DNA from: Chromohalobacter canadensis
Lineage (GTDB): Bacteria > Pseudomonadota > Gammaproteobacteria > Pseudomonadales > Halomonadaceae
Direction: 5' to 3'
Length of the DNA: 64,000 bases
NCBI RefSeq assembly: GCF_029544075.1
Contig: NZ_JAJQJH010000009.1
Span: 62,001-126,000, forward strand
A program made the translations under genes and the position numbers. The notes under the pieces are model-generated. The model did no database searches, was not told the DNA's origin, and saw nothing but the letters and a program-made list of their open reading frames with translations. Below are positions 26,044 through 35,155 of the stretch, one piece after another. The first letter of the stretch is position 1. Every line of letters begins with the position of its first letter.

Positions 26044-28719
26044 GTGGCGCAGCAAGGACGCAGCGAAGAATACCCTGATGTTAGCTTTCACGCCGAGTCG
26101 ACGGCGGCGGTTCTCGACCATCTCGACAGCGATGCCGACAGCGGCCTGAGTAGTGACGAGGTAACGCGTCGGCGCGAGCGTTACGGCCCCAACGAGATTC
26201 CCGACGATGCGCATGCCGGCCTGGTGCGCATCTTTTTGCGCCAGTTCACCGACCCGCTGATCTATATCCTGCTGATCGCAGCGGCGGTTTCACTGTTCGC
26301 CGGTGGCTTCGCCAACGCCGTCTTCATCACTGCTGTGCTGGTGCTCAATGCCGTCGTCGGCTGCTTTCAGGAGTACCAGGCCGAGTCCAGCGCGCAGACG
26401 CTGCAATCGGTCGTGCGCATTCGCCCGAGGGTATTGCGCAACGGGCGTAGCGAGGAAGTCGAGGCGGCCGAATTGGTGCCCGGCGACATCGTGCTGCTCG
26501 AATCCGGCGATGCGGTGCCCGCCGACCTGCGGCTGATCGAGACGACCAACCTGCAGGCTGACGAGTCGCTGCTGACCGGGGAATCCACCCCGGCCGCCAA
26601 GAACGCCGACGCACAACTGGACGAAGACACACCCCTGGCAAAGCGCGAGACGCTGCTGTACTCGGGAAGCTCGATCATGAACGGCCGTGCCACCGGCATC
26701 GTCGTTCGCATCGGCGAACACACCGAGATCGGCCAGATCGCCGAATCGCTGGCGGAGACCGATAGCGGCACGCCGCCCCTGGTGCACAAGCTCAAGCGGC
26801 TGACCAACTGGATCGCGGTCTTCACGCTGGTGGCAGTGGCCGGAGTGGCGCTGATCCAGTTCCTCAACGGCAAAGGGCTTGCCGACATCGTCACCGTGGC
26901 GGTGGCCCTGGCGGTCTCGGCGATACCGGCCGGGCTGCCGGTCGCCATCACCGTCGCGCTGTCGGTCGCCTCCGCCCGGATGGCCAAACGCAACGTGATC
27001 GTGCGTCGGTTGGCGGCTGTCGAAGGGTTGGGCTCCTGCACGCTGATCGCCAGTGACAAGACCGGCACGTTGACCGCCAACCAGCTGACCGTGCAGCGGA
27101 CCTGGCTGGGCGCGCGGCGGCGCGTCGAGATCGGCGGCGAGGGGCGCGGGCTTGAAGGCGAGGTCACAGCGGAAGGCGAGTCGCCCGATGACGAGCTGCG
27201 CGATGCTCTGCAACGCTTCGCCACCGCCGGTGCGCTGGCCAACGAAGGCGCGTTGCGGGTCGACAACGGCGAGATCGCCGACAGCAAGGGCGACAGCACG
27301 GATCTGGCCTTTCTGATTCTGGCGGAGAAGCTCGGGATCGACCGCCGGCGTCTGGACGACGACTACCCCGAGCAGGCGCGCATTCCGTTCGATCCGTCCA
27401 AGTTCTTCAGCGCCGTGTTCAGCGAGGCCGAAGGCGGCACGCTGGCGTACGCGAAAGGGGCGCCGGAAACGATCATGGAAATGTGCAACCTCGATGGCGA
27501 GACCCGGTGCGTCGCCGAGGAACAGCGAAAGGCGTGGGCCGAAGAGGGTTTCCGGATACTCGCGATTGCCGGCGGCCAGGTGGATGGCACAGATGAGGAG
27601 AGCCTGCGCGGACTGGATCTGCTGGGACTGGCGGCGATGATCGACCCGCTGCGCGACCAGGTTCCCGAGGCCATCGAGCAGTGTTACGGCGCCGGCGTGG
27701 GGGTGCGCATGGTCACTGGCGACCATCCGGACACGGCCTATGCTATCGGCCACGGCCTCAAGCTGACCGATGACCCGCAGCAGGTGCTCACCGGAAAGTC
27801 TTTGTCGGAGGCCGGCGACGGAGCCGGCGAGCACATCGGCCGGGCGCGTGTCTTTGCCCGGGTCGAGCCGCTGCAGAAGACTCGCATCGTCGAATCGCTG
27901 CAGCGTGCCGGACATTTCGTCGCCGTTACCGGCGACGGGGTCAACGACGCACCGGCGCTGGATCGCGCCAACATCGGGATCGCCATGGGCGAAAGTGGCA
28001 CCGACGTGGCGCGCAACACCGGCGACCTGATTCTCACCGACGATAATTTCGTCTCCATCGTGCCGGGCATAGAATGGGGACGCACCGCCTACGACAACGT
28101 GCGCAAGGTCGTCTGGCTATTGCTATCGACCGGCGCGGCCGAAGTGTTGCTGTTTTTCCTGGCGCTGGGTTTCGGACTGCCGATACCGCTGACGGCGGTG
28201 CAACTGCTGTGGCTGAACATGGTTACCAACGGCATCCAGGACGTCGCTCTGGGCTTCGAGAAGACCGACCCGGACGTGCTCAAGCGCCCGCCGCGCTCGC
28301 CAGATGAACCAATATTCAATCGTCATATGGTCGAGAACGTATTGGTTTCCGGAATGTATATCGGCCTGGTGGCGTTTGGCGTGTATTTCTATCTGCATTC
28401 GGCGATGGGCATGGGCGAGGATCAGGCCCGCAACTTGACGCTGCTACTGATGGTGCTTTTCGAGAACGTGCACTTGTTGAGCTGCCGCTCGGAGCACCGC
28501 TCGTTGTTCCGGATTCCATTCAACAATCCCTTGCTACTAGGCTCGATCGTGGCCGCGCAGGGCATCCATATCGCGGCGATGTACATTCCCGGCCTCAAGG
28601 ATGTGCTGGGGCTGGAACCGGTATCGTTGCAGACCTGGGGCCTTCTGTTGGCGATTGCGGTCACGCTGCTGGTCGTCGATGAGTTGGCGAAATGGCTGCG
28701 CTCGCCCATATGGCGCTAA
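26044..28719 (+). CDS. P-type cation-transporting ATPase (P2-like)
   Basis: The 891-residue pump has an N-terminal cation-ATPase domain (GLSSDEVTRRRERYGPNEI), LLTGES, the phosphorylated Asp338 in SDKTGTLT, TGDHPDTA, GDGVNDAPAL and a C-terminal four-helix domain with LKRPPRSPDEPIF. Overall it is closest to P2 (SERCA-like) pumps. Two calcium-site residues are changed: the helix-4 Glu is Ala296 in IPAGLPV, and the helix-6 Asp is Asn729 in WLNMVTNGIQD. The ion may therefore not be Ca2+. The start is GTG 26044, set by AGGAGG four bases before it; the longer frame lacks support. It is probably monocistronic. Confidence 0.93.
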   Translation: MAQQGRSEEYPDVSFHAESTAAVLDHLDSDADSGLSSDEVTRRRERYGPNEIPDDAHAGLVRIFLRQFTDPLIYILLIAAAVSLFAGGFANAVFITAVLVLNAVVGCFQEYQAESSAQTLQSVVRIRPRVLRNGRSEEVEAAELVPGDIVLLESGDAVPADLRLIETTNLQADESLLTGESTPAAKNADAQLDEDTPLAKRETLLYSGSSIMNGRATGIVVRIGEHTEIGQIAESLAETDSGTPPLVHKLKRLTNWIAVFTLVAVAGVALIQFLNGKGLADIVTVAVALAVSAIPAGLPVAITVALSVASARMAKRNVIVRRLAAVEGLGSCTLIASDKTGTLTANQLTVQRTWLGARRRVEIGGEGRGLEGEVTAEGESPDDELRDALQRFATAGALANEGALRVDNGEIADSKGDSTDLAFLILAEKLGIDRRRLDDDYPEQARIPFDPSKFFSAVFSEAEGGTLAYAKGAPETIMEMCNLDGETRCVAEEQRKAWAEEGFRILAIAGGQVDGTDEESLRGLDLLGLAAMIDPLRDQVPEAIEQCYGAGVGVRMVTGDHPDTAYAIGHGLKLTDDPQQVLTGKSLSEAGDGAGEHIGRARVFARVEPLQKTRIVESLQRAGHFVAVTGDGVNDAPALDRANIGIAMGESGTDVARNTGDLILTDDNFVSIVPGIEWGRTAYDNVRKVVWLLLSTGAAEVLLFFLALGFGLPIPLTAVQLLWLNMVTNGIQDVALGFEKTDPDVLKRPPRSPDEPIFNRHMVENVLVSGMYIGLVAFGVYFYLHSAMGMGEDQARNLTLLLMVLFENVHLLSCRSEHRSLFRIPFNNPLLLGSIVAAQGIHIAAMYIPGLKDVLGLEPVSLQTWGLLLAIAVTLLVVDELAKWLRSPIWR

Positions 28720-28848
28720 AAATCGACTCAAGGTTGATGGCAAATAAGAAGGGCGCCGTGCCGACAAGGTTAACCGCCACATTGAAGTTGGGACTGCGGA
28801 TCGCCATTGAAGGTTATGAATAGCATTCAAACAGCAAAGGAAAGTGCC

Positions 28849-29856
28849 ATGAACGTCGTCACATTACGTAGTCCGGGCGGGCTGGATAAGCTCGATGTTC
28901 ACGAACGCGAAGCGCCGGGCGAGCCGGGGCCGGGCGAGGTGCGCGTGCGGGTGCATGCCAGCTCGCTCAACTACCATGATTACGGGGTTGTCGCCGGAGC
29001 CATGCCGACCGAAGACGGCCGTATTCCCATGTCGGATGGGGCCGGTGTCGTCGAAGCCGTGGGTGAAGGCGTCGAGGAATTCACCGTGGGTGACCGCGTG
29101 GTATCGACGTTCTTCCCAGGTTGGCTCGAAGGGCCGGCACGGATCGGCGACTTCACCACCACGCCTGGCGATGGTGTTGATGGCTACGCGCGCGAGCAGG
29201 TCGTGCGTCCGACGACGTGGTTTACCCACGCACCGCGCGATTACGACCACGCCGAAGCGGCTACCTTGACCACGGCCGGATTGACCGCTTGGCGTGCACT
29301 CGTGGTGGATGGCAAGCTCAAGGCGGGTGACACGGTGCTGGTGCTGGGCACCGGCGGTGTCTCGATCTTTGCCTTGCAGTTCGCCAAGCTGATGGGCGCC
29401 ACGGTGATAGCGACCTCGTCCTCGGACGAGAAGATCGCACGGCTTAAGGAACTGGGCGCTGATCACACGCTCAACTACAAGACCGAGCCGGAGTGGGGCA
29501 AGCGCGTCAAGGCACTCACCGGTGGCCGGGGCGTCGACCATGTCATCGAAGTCGGTGGCCCTGGCACGCTGCCGCAATCCATCGACGCCGTGCGCATCGG
29601 CGGACACATCTCATTGATTGGCGTGCTCACCGGACGCGGCGGCGAAATTCCTACCGCCAAGCTGATGGCCAAGCAGGCGCGTCTGCAGGGCTTGATCGTA
29701 GGTAGCCGGCGCGATCAGATTGAGATGATCCGTGCCATCGACGCCAGCGATCTACATCCGGTCATCGACCGCCGGTTCGCCCTCGACGAGATCGCCGAGG
29801 CGTTTCGTCACCAAGAGGCAGGGCGTCACTTCGGCAAGATCTGCCTGGAATTTTGA
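28849..29856 (+). CDS. Zinc-independent alcohol dehydrogenase/quinone reductase
   Basis: The 335-residue medium-chain reductase has the GroES-like N-terminal domain (VRVRVHASSLNYHDYGVV) without the usual zinc cysteines. GAGVVEAVGEGVEEFTVGDRV follows, then a Rossmann segment VLVLGTGGVSIFALQFAKLMGA and DHVIEVGGPGTL. Members are usually annotated as NAD(P)-dependent alcohol dehydrogenases or quinone oxidoreductases; the substrate is open. ATG 28849 has AAAGGAAAG upstream, so the 14 extra codons of the open frame are excluded. A strong bidirectional terminator separates it from the convergent binding-protein gene. Confidence 0.9.
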   Translation: MNVVTLRSPGGLDKLDVHEREAPGEPGPGEVRVRVHASSLNYHDYGVVAGAMPTEDGRIPMSDGAGVVEAVGEGVEEFTVGDRVVSTFFPGWLEGPARIGDFTTTPGDGVDGYAREQVVRPTTWFTHAPRDYDHAEAATLTTAGLTAWRALVVDGKLKAGDTVLVLGTGGVSIFALQFAKLMGATVIATSSSDEKIARLKELGADHTLNYKTEPEWGKRVKALTGGRGVDHVIEVGGPGTLPQSIDAVRIGGHISLIGVLTGRGGEIPTAKLMAKQARLQGLIVGSRRDQIEMIRAIDASDLHPVIDRRFALDEIAEAFRHQEAGRHFGKICLEF

Positions 29857-29878
29857 TTGTCAGTAAATGGAAAACTAA

Positions 29879-29912
29879 AACGCCGTCGGAGACTCTCCGA
29901 CGGCGTTTTTTT
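29879..29912. terminator. Bidirectional intrinsic terminator
   Basis: A GC-rich stem (29881-29892 with 29894-29905; the physical loop is probably GACTC) is flanked by A residues on the left and seven T residues (29906-29912) on the right. It can stop transcripts from both the plus-strand dehydrogenase and the minus-strand binding-protein gene, whose stop codon overlaps the T-run. Confidence 0.88.
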
Positions 29913-30768
29913 ATTTCCTCGACGCGGGCCGCAGGTCGTAGTCGAAGTACTGTTCCATCAGCTCGATGAAAGTGCCGTCGGCGTAGACGCTGTCCAGCGC
30001 TTGATTGAAAGTGGCAGCCAGGTCCTTGTCGCGTGGTCGCACGGCGATGGCGTTACCCTTGCCAAAGATCGACTCAGGGCTGTTGATGCGGGGCCCGACT
30101 TGGACAAAATCGCTATTGGTGTCATCGACGTCCAACGTATCCAAAGCGACTGGATAGTTGATGAATGCCAAATCGAGGCGCTGCGACTGTAGGTCGAGTG
30201 CCACATCTGCTGCCGTGGCATATCGCTGGATATCAAGAGTATCTGCGTAGCGCTCGGTGACATAGTTATCTTGTGTCGTCCCGCGTTGCACGCCGACGGA
30301 CAAGCCTTTCAGTGTCTCCATGTCGTCGATATCGATGTCGCTGCCACGTCGCGCCACCCACACTTTGGGTGACATGGCGTAGGGGTCGGTGAAGCGTACC
30401 TGCTTCTCGCGGGCGGGGGTGATGCGCATCGACGATAAAATGGCATCGTACTTGCGCGATAGCAGTCCGGGGAGGATGCCATCCCAACCTTGTACCACCC
30501 ACTCGCAGTCCAGTTTGGCGCGCTGACAGAGCGCGTTGCCCAAATCGATCTCGAACCCGGCCAGCTCACCGTCGGCGTTGCGGTACTCGAACGGCGGGTA
30601 GGGCACGTCGACGGCGATGCGTACGTGCTGTCTATCCTCGCCGGAAATGTCGCTGGCCTGTGCGGAAAGGGTGCTGGTCAGGCTAGGGGCAACAAGCAGC
30701 ACGGCGATGGCCAGCTTGAACGGTGTGGCCACGGGTGGATGAAAGTCCAGCAAGCGGGAAGGTGACAT
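29911..30768 (-). CDS. Amino-acid-type solute-binding protein (SBP family 3)
   Basis: The 285-residue exported protein has a signal sequence (FKLAIAVLLVAPSLTSTLSAQA) and then the family 3 periplasmic-binding pattern: VRIAVDVPYPPFEYRNADGELAGFEIDLGNALCQR, GWDGILPGLLSRKYDAILSSMRITPAREKQVRFTDPY and VGVQRGTTQDNY. The Arg in SMRITP and the Asp near the C-terminus bind the alpha-carboxylate and amino groups in lysine/arginine/ornithine-type proteins. No ABC permease or ATPase is adjacent. It instead closes the ggt-CHR-tct gene run, 57 bases after tctA, so it may serve a distant transporter or act as a sensor ligand protein. Confidence 0.88.
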   Translation of the reverse strand: MSPSRLLDFHPPVATPFKLAIAVLLVAPSLTSTLSAQASDISGEDRQHVRIAVDVPYPPFEYRNADGELAGFEIDLGNALCQRAKLDCEWVVQGWDGILPGLLSRKYDAILSSMRITPAREKQVRFTDPYAMSPKVWVARRGSDIDIDDMETLKGLSVGVQRGTTQDNYVTERYADTLDIQRYATAADVALDLQSQRLDLAFINYPVALDTLDVDDTNSDFVQVGPRINSPESIFGKGNAIAVRPRDKDLAATFNQALDSVYADGTFIELMEQYFDYDLRPASRK

Positions 30769-30825
30769 GGGCTAATTCCTTGTTGTCATCGATGAGGTTT
30801 CGAAGCGGCCCCCGAGGGGGCCGGG

Positions 30826-32328
30826 TCAGGCAGGTTTCGCGGTGTGGCGCTGGCGCAGCCGATGACGAATTGCAAAGGCCACTGACACCACGGCAAGGAT
30901 TAATAGCGTCAGGGAGATCGGCCGGGTGAAAAACAGTGTCCAGTTCTCGTCGGTCATCAGTGCGCGGCGCAGGTTGGTTTCGGCAATCGGACCGAGGATG
31001 ACGCCGAGCACTAACGGGGCCAGAGGGTAGTCCAGCTTACTGAGGATATAGCCGAAGACTCCCACCCCTAGCAGCAGGTAGATATCAGTGACGCGGTTGT
31101 TGAGGGCGAATGCGCCGACGACACAGCACACCAGGACTACTGGGACGATAACCGAACGCGGCACGTCGGTAACACGCAGGAAGAAACGCATGCTGAACAG
31201 GCACACCACCAGCACCATGAACGCGGCGAGCAGCATGGCCATGAACATGCCATAGACCAGATCGCCGTGATCGAGAATTAGTCGCGGGCCGATGCCGATG
31301 CCGTGAACCATCAGCGAGGCCATCAGTACGGCGTCGACGGCGCTGCCGGGAATGCCGAGAGCGATCATCGGGATCAACCCGCCCCCTGAGGTCGCCGAGT
31401 TGCCGGATTCCGAAGCGATGACGCCCTCGGGCGTGCCGGTGCCAAACTTCTCGGGTGTTTTGGAAGCACGCTTGGCCTGGTCGTAAGCCAGCAAGTTGGC
31501 AATACTGCCGCCAGCGCCGGGGACCGCGCCGATGAACACCCCGACCAGCGACGAACGGATCAAGTTGATCGGGTAGGTCAGCGTTTCGCGCAGCGCATCC
31601 AGTGGCTTGAAGGCTACGTTGGCAGGAATCAACTGCTTGCCGTGCTTGGTCTGCTCGGCGTCCTCGACTTCCTGGAGCAACTGGCTGACGGCGAAGATGC
31701 CGATCAGTACCACCAGGAAGGGGAAGCCGTTGGCGAGCAGGTCGAAGTCGAAGGTGAAGCGCGCCACGCCCATCATCGGGTCGGCGCCTACGGTGGCGAT
31801 GAAAAGTCCCAGCAGGCCGGTCATCAGACCCTTGAGCATCGATTTGCCGACCAGGCTGGCGACCACCGTCATGGCGAAGATGATCAGCGAGAAATACTCC
31901 CAGGCGCCCAGCTTGACGGCGATCATTGCCAGCGGTGGGGCGGCGATGATCAGCACGATTGCGCTGACCAGGGCGCCGAAGAACGATGACCAGATACCCA
32001 GCGCCAGGGCGCGACCGGGCTGGCCGCTGCGCGCCATCGGGAAGGCGTCGAAGGTAGTGGCCACCGAAGAGGGCGTGCCGGGAATGCCCAGCAGGGCCGC
32101 GCTTATCAGTCCGCCCGAATAGCCGCCGACGTAGACCGCGAGCATGGTCGCCACGCCCTGCAGTGGGTCCATGGTGAAGGTCAGCGGTAGGGTCAGCACG
32201 ATGGCCATGGTGATGGTGAAGCCGGGAATCGCCGAGGCGATGACGCCAGCGACCACGCCGAGCAGCATGGTGGCCATGGTCGGCAGCGTGAATAACTGGT
32301 CCATGCCGGCGAACAGCGCTTCCGTCAT
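30826..32328 (-). CDS. tctA: Tripartite tricarboxylate transporter large permease TctA
   Basis: The 500-residue, roughly 12-helix membrane protein carries the TctA pattern: GVVAGVIASAIPGFTITMAIVLTLPLTF, GGYSGGLISAALLGIPGTPSSVATTFDA, GAVPGAGGSIANLLAYDQAKRAS and EGVIASESGNSATSGGGLIPMIALGIPGS. It is the channel part of a secondary transporter driven by ion gradients that takes up carboxylates captured by TctC. GAGGAGA precedes ATG 32328. It is third in tctC-tctB-tctA; a 50-base gap separates it from tctB. The substrate is set by TctC and is unknown here. Confidence 0.95.
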   Translation of the reverse strand: MTEALFAGMDQLFTLPTMATMLLGVVAGVIASAIPGFTITMAIVLTLPLTFTMDPLQGVATMLAVYVGGYSGGLISAALLGIPGTPSSVATTFDAFPMARSGQPGRALALGIWSSFFGALVSAIVLIIAAPPLAMIAVKLGAWEYFSLIIFAMTVVASLVGKSMLKGLMTGLLGLFIATVGADPMMGVARFTFDFDLLANGFPFLVVLIGIFAVSQLLQEVEDAEQTKHGKQLIPANVAFKPLDALRETLTYPINLIRSSLVGVFIGAVPGAGGSIANLLAYDQAKRASKTPEKFGTGTPEGVIASESGNSATSGGGLIPMIALGIPGSAVDAVLMASLMVHGIGIGPRLILDHGDLVYGMFMAMLLAAFMVLVVCLFSMRFFLRVTDVPRSVIVPVVLVCCVVGAFALNNRVTDIYLLLGVGVFGYILSKLDYPLAPLVLGVILGPIAETNLRRALMTDENWTLFFTRPISLTLLILAVVSVAFAIRHRLRQRHTAKPA

Positions 32329-32378
32329 GTTATGTCTCCTCTCGAGGGCAGCTGCGAAGCCATGGTGTCAGCCAATGT

Positions 32379-32924
32379 TCAGCCGAAGGGGCCGCGCGGA
32401 AGGCTGATGATGAAGACATCCCGGAACAGCCAGTCGATGCCGAACGAGAACGTCACGGCGATGATCGCGGCGATGGCCAGGCTACGAGGGCGACGCACGC
32501 CAAGCGTGAGCTGGACCAGGGTCAGGAAGAGCAGCGAGGCCAGGCGAAAGCCCAGCATCGGCACGCCGACGATGTATAGGGCGAACAGCGCCAGCACGCC
32601 GAGCGCCAGTCGGTGCCGCCACATCCAGCGCTTGACAAGCCCCGCTGAGGCACGCGGCGCACCGCGATAGCGTCGCCACTCCTGGGCCATGATGCCCAGG
32701 TTGATCACCATCAGGACGGCCAGTACCAGACGTGGAAAGCTGCCCGAACCGAGGGGTTCCCACATCGACGAGGGCAGCGCCCCGGCTTGGACGAACAGCG
32801 CGCCGAACAGCACCACCAGCGCGCCGTTCAGCAGCAGATGGGCGAGCGCGTTGGCGCGCCGAGTATCGTCATCGGCGACCCGATCCGACGATCGGGTCTG
32901 CTGCGAAGAAGACTGCGGACTCAT
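32379..32924 (-). CDS. tctB: Tripartite tricarboxylate transporter small subunit TctB
   Basis: The 181-residue protein has four hydrophobic segments typical of TctB (LLLNGALVVLFGALFVQAGAL, FPRLVLAVLMVINLGIM, LALGVLALFALYIVGVPMLGFRLAS, LAIAAIIAVTFSFGIDWLF). The GSGSFPRLVL motif after the first helix is family-typical. Its start overlaps the tctC stop by four bases (ATGA), so translation is coupled. It has no activity alone but is needed with TctA for transport. Confidence 0.9.
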   Translation of the reverse strand: MSPQSSSQQTRSSDRVADDDTRRANALAHLLLNGALVVLFGALFVQAGALPSSMWEPLGSGSFPRLVLAVLMVINLGIMAQEWRRYRGAPRASAGLVKRWMWRHRLALGVLALFALYIVGVPMLGFRLASLLFLTLVQLTLGVRRPRSLAIAAIIAVTFSFGIDWLFRDVFIISLPRGPFG

Positions 32925-33940
32925 TTGGCTAGCTTCCCGGACAGCCGTTCGATGGTCTCGTCGGTGGTCTTGAGGTAGTCAGTGAATGTCTCAGGACCTT
33001 CGAAATGTACTTGGGCGCCGGCGTTATGTACCGCCTGGATGAACTGCTTATCTTGGGAGAGTTCCTGCATGGCATCGGCGAGTACTTTGACCTTATCCTC
33101 TGGAGTACCCTTGGGAGCGATCAGGCCGCGCACGATGTTGAGGCTGAGCGAGTCGTAGCCGAGTTCCTTGAAGGTCGGCACGTCTGGCGTCTCTTCCTGA
33201 CGCTCAGCGCTGCCCACCGCCAGGAAACGTAGATCGCCATTCTTGACGAACTCGCCACTCGAGGCGATATCACCAATCGCCGCGTCGATATGCCCGCCAA
33301 CAAGCGCACGGATGCGAGCACCGGTGCCCTCGAAACCGACATAACGGAACGATAGATTCGCGGCATCCTCCATCATCGCCGCGTGGACATGGGGAATCCC
33401 GCCAAGCGTCACGCCGACACGGATCTCGCCGGGGTTGTCCTGGGCGTAGTCGACGAATTCGTCGAAGGTCTGCCATGGGCTATCGGCGTTGACCGTTAGA
33501 TATTGCGGCGAAGCGGTCATGGCGGCGACCGGGGTGAAGTCGTCCCAGTTGAGTTGGGTCAGTTGGGTATGGTTGGCGACTAGTAGCCCCTCGTGGATCT
33601 GGCCTACCGTGTAGCCGTCGGGGTCGCGCTTGGATAGTTCCTTGAGGCCGGTGGTGCCGCTGACGCCGGGCATGTTGATGACCGGCATGGGCTGACCGAG
33701 GTACTCTTCGGCATTATTGGAGACCACTCGCATCAAGGTGTCGCTGCCACCGCCCGGTGACCATGGAACGATGAATTCTACCGGCTTGTTGGGATAGTCC
33801 TCGGCTTGGGCCAGTGATGCGGTGCTAGCACCTAATGCTGTACCCAGCACTAGCCCCCCGATAATTAGCTTGAAACGGAGGGAGCGGGTTGCTTGGGGAC
33901 GACCTTGGATAGTGTTGCTCTGCTGAGAAGTAAATGACAT
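32921..33940 (-). CDS. tctC: Tripartite tricarboxylate transporter binding protein TctC
   Basis: The protein of about 339 residues has a signal peptide (LRFKLIIGGLVLGTALGASTASLAQA), then the TctC/Bug pattern: YPNKPVEFIVPWSPGGGSDTLMRVV, MPGVSGTTGLKELSKRDPDGYTVG and GTGARIRALVGGHIDAAIGDI. The Asp/Ser-rich N-terminal loop holds the carboxylate ligand. Starts at ATG 33940, 33964 and 33973 are all possible; I chose 33940 because AAGGA precedes it and the signal peptide is intact, but the spacing is long. Much longer open frame upstream lies inside the CHR gene and is not coding. Ligand unknown. Confidence 0.93.
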   Translation of the reverse strand: MSFTSQQSNTIQGRPQATRSLRFKLIIGGLVLGTALGASTASLAQAEDYPNKPVEFIVPWSPGGGSDTLMRVVSNNAEEYLGQPMPVINMPGVSGTTGLKELSKRDPDGYTVGQIHEGLLVANHTQLTQLNWDDFTPVAAMTASPQYLTVNADSPWQTFDEFVDYAQDNPGEIRVGVTLGGIPHVHAAMMEDAANLSFRYVGFEGTGARIRALVGGHIDAAIGDIASSGEFVKNGDLRFLAVGSAERQEETPDVPTFKELGYDSLSLNIVRGLIAPKGTPEDKVKVLADAMQELSQDKQFIQAVHNAGAQVHFEGPETFTDYLKTTDETIERLSGKLAK

Positions 33941-34008
33941 GGCTATATTGTCCTTGTTGGTCATCGTATTCATGCATTGCTTGATTACCGACTCGTAAGA
34001 GCCTTGGT

Positions 34009-34035
34009 GGATTCGCGCGGTACATCGCCGAATCC
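34009..34035. repeat. Inverted repeat between the CHR gene and tctC
   Basis: GGATTCG (34009-34015) pairs with CGAATCC (34029-34035) across a 13-base loop in the gap between the second CHR gene and tctC. It may be an intercistronic hairpin that tunes expression between the two halves of the run. The evidence is weak. Confidence 0.3.
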
Positions 34036-34059
34036 GCGAACGGGAGGTCATGGCGCTCG

Positions 34060-34590
34060 CTACCCGAGCAGCAGCGCGCCGTAGCCGAGCCCGAAACACA
34101 CGACGAACGCCGGGTGAACCCGGGTCGCCAGGAGTAATACGCCGGCCACGCCGCCGATGATCGCGGTGTGCACCGCGCCGGCGGTCTCCAGCCCTTCGGC
34201 GAGAAAGCGCCACGTCAGATAGGCCATTAGCGTCATCACCACAGGGCGGACCCACTGGCTCATCGACTTGACCTTGATCGAGTCGCGGTAGCGATACAGC
34301 GTGCCAAGCGCAATTAGCATCAGCAGCAGCGACGGTGCGACGGTGGCGAAGGTGGCGATCAGCGATCCGGGCACGCCGGCGACGTCGTAGCCGATATAGC
34401 CGGCCATCTTGGTGGCGATCGGGCTGGGCAGGGCGTTGCCCAGTGCCAAGGTCTCGGCGAAAGCCTGTGAACTCATCCACCCATAGCGGCCGACCACCTC
34501 GTTCTCGATCAGCGGGATGATCGCCGGGCCGCCGCCGTAACCGACGATGTTGGGGATGAAGAACGCCAGGAACAGGTGCCAATAGATCAT
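34060..34590 (-). CDS. Chromate-type ion transporter, short CHR subunit 2
   Basis: The 176-residue membrane protein is a half-size (single-domain) CHR protein. It has an N-terminal FFIPNIVGYGGGPAIIPLIENEVV, the ALGNALPSPIATKMAGYIGYDVAG signature and later hydrophobic segments. Short CHR proteins work as pairs in opposite membrane orientation. The partner gene is directly upstream with a four-base ATGA overlap. Classical members export chromate or take up sulfate, but many are uncharacterised. Its place between ggt and tctCBA hints at an organic or sulfur-containing anion (inference). A longer open frame covering the partner gene is a shadow. Confidence 0.88.
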   Translation of the reverse strand: MIYWHLFLAFFIPNIVGYGGGPAIIPLIENEVVGRYGWMSSQAFAETLALGNALPSPIATKMAGYIGYDVAGVPGSLIATFATVAPSLLLMLIALGTLYRYRDSIKVKSMSQWVRPVVMTLMAYLTWRFLAEGLETAGAVHTAIIGGVAGVLLLATRVHPAFVVCFGLGYGALLLG

Positions 34591-35153
34591 TTGTTCGTCT
34601 CGCTGGTCGCTTGCTGCGATTCGGGGCGCAGTAACGCTGTGATCAAGATCGCGCCGATGACCAGCCCCGGGTGCACATCGAGCCAGTAGATCAGCCCACC
34701 GGCGATGGCCCCCATCACCAGCGTCACAAGCCAGCCAAGGCTGGCCCGCGACTTGGTGAAAAAATCCCAGGTCAACTTGGCCATCATCACCATGACGACG
34801 GGGACCACGCCCTGGCCCATGCCCTGCACCCAGCGCTGGTCGCCGTGACGGGCGTAGAGTCCGAGTAGCGCGATCATTGCAATGATTATTGGCCCGATCA
34901 CCGCGACTACGGCGTTGAGTGCGCCCAGCACGCCGCCGACCCGGTAGCCGATATAACCGGCCATCTTGGTGGCGATTGGCCCGGGCAGTGTATTGCCTAT
35001 CGCCAGCACGTCGGCGAATGCCTCGTCGTCCATCCAAGCGTGGCGTTTAACCACCTCCTGATGAACGAGCGGGATCATCGACGGGCCGCCGCCGAAACCG
35101 AACAGTCCGATGCGCAGGAAGGCCATGAATAGCTGGGCTTGAGTACGCAGCAT
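34587..35153 (-). CDS. Chromate-type ion transporter, short CHR subunit 1
   Basis: The 188-residue protein carries the CHR signature twice-conserved blocks: GLFGFGGGPSMIPLVHQEVVKRHAW and AIGNTLPGPIATKMAGYIGYRVGG. It is followed by helical segments (VVAVIGPIIIAMIALLGLY, VMMAKLTWDFF, GLIYWLDVHPGLVIGAILI). It pairs with the overlapping downstream CHR gene to form a heterodimer. Its ATG 35153 lies two bases after the ggt stop, so the three genes are translated from one message. The open frame upstream of 35153 lies inside ggt and is not used. Confidence 0.88.
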   Translation of the reverse strand: MLRTQAQLFMAFLRIGLFGFGGGPSMIPLVHQEVVKRHAWMDDEAFADVLAIGNTLPGPIATKMAGYIGYRVGGVLGALNAVVAVIGPIIIAMIALLGLYARHGDQRWVQGMGQGVVPVVMVMMAKLTWDFFTKSRASLGWLVTLVMGAIAGGLIYWLDVHPGLVIGAILITALLRPESQQATSETNK

Positions 35154-35155
35154 GA

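Noticed and set aside
26290-27915. 541-codon frame antisense to the P-type ATPase
   Set aside because: It is a shadow of the high-GC third-position pattern of the ATPase gene and shows no protein family signature.
34591-35037. Possible fusion of the two CHR genes or of CHR with TctC, from long minus-strand frames
   Set aside because: The long frames read through the other genes out of frame; each gene has its own start, with ATGA overlap or clear spacing.
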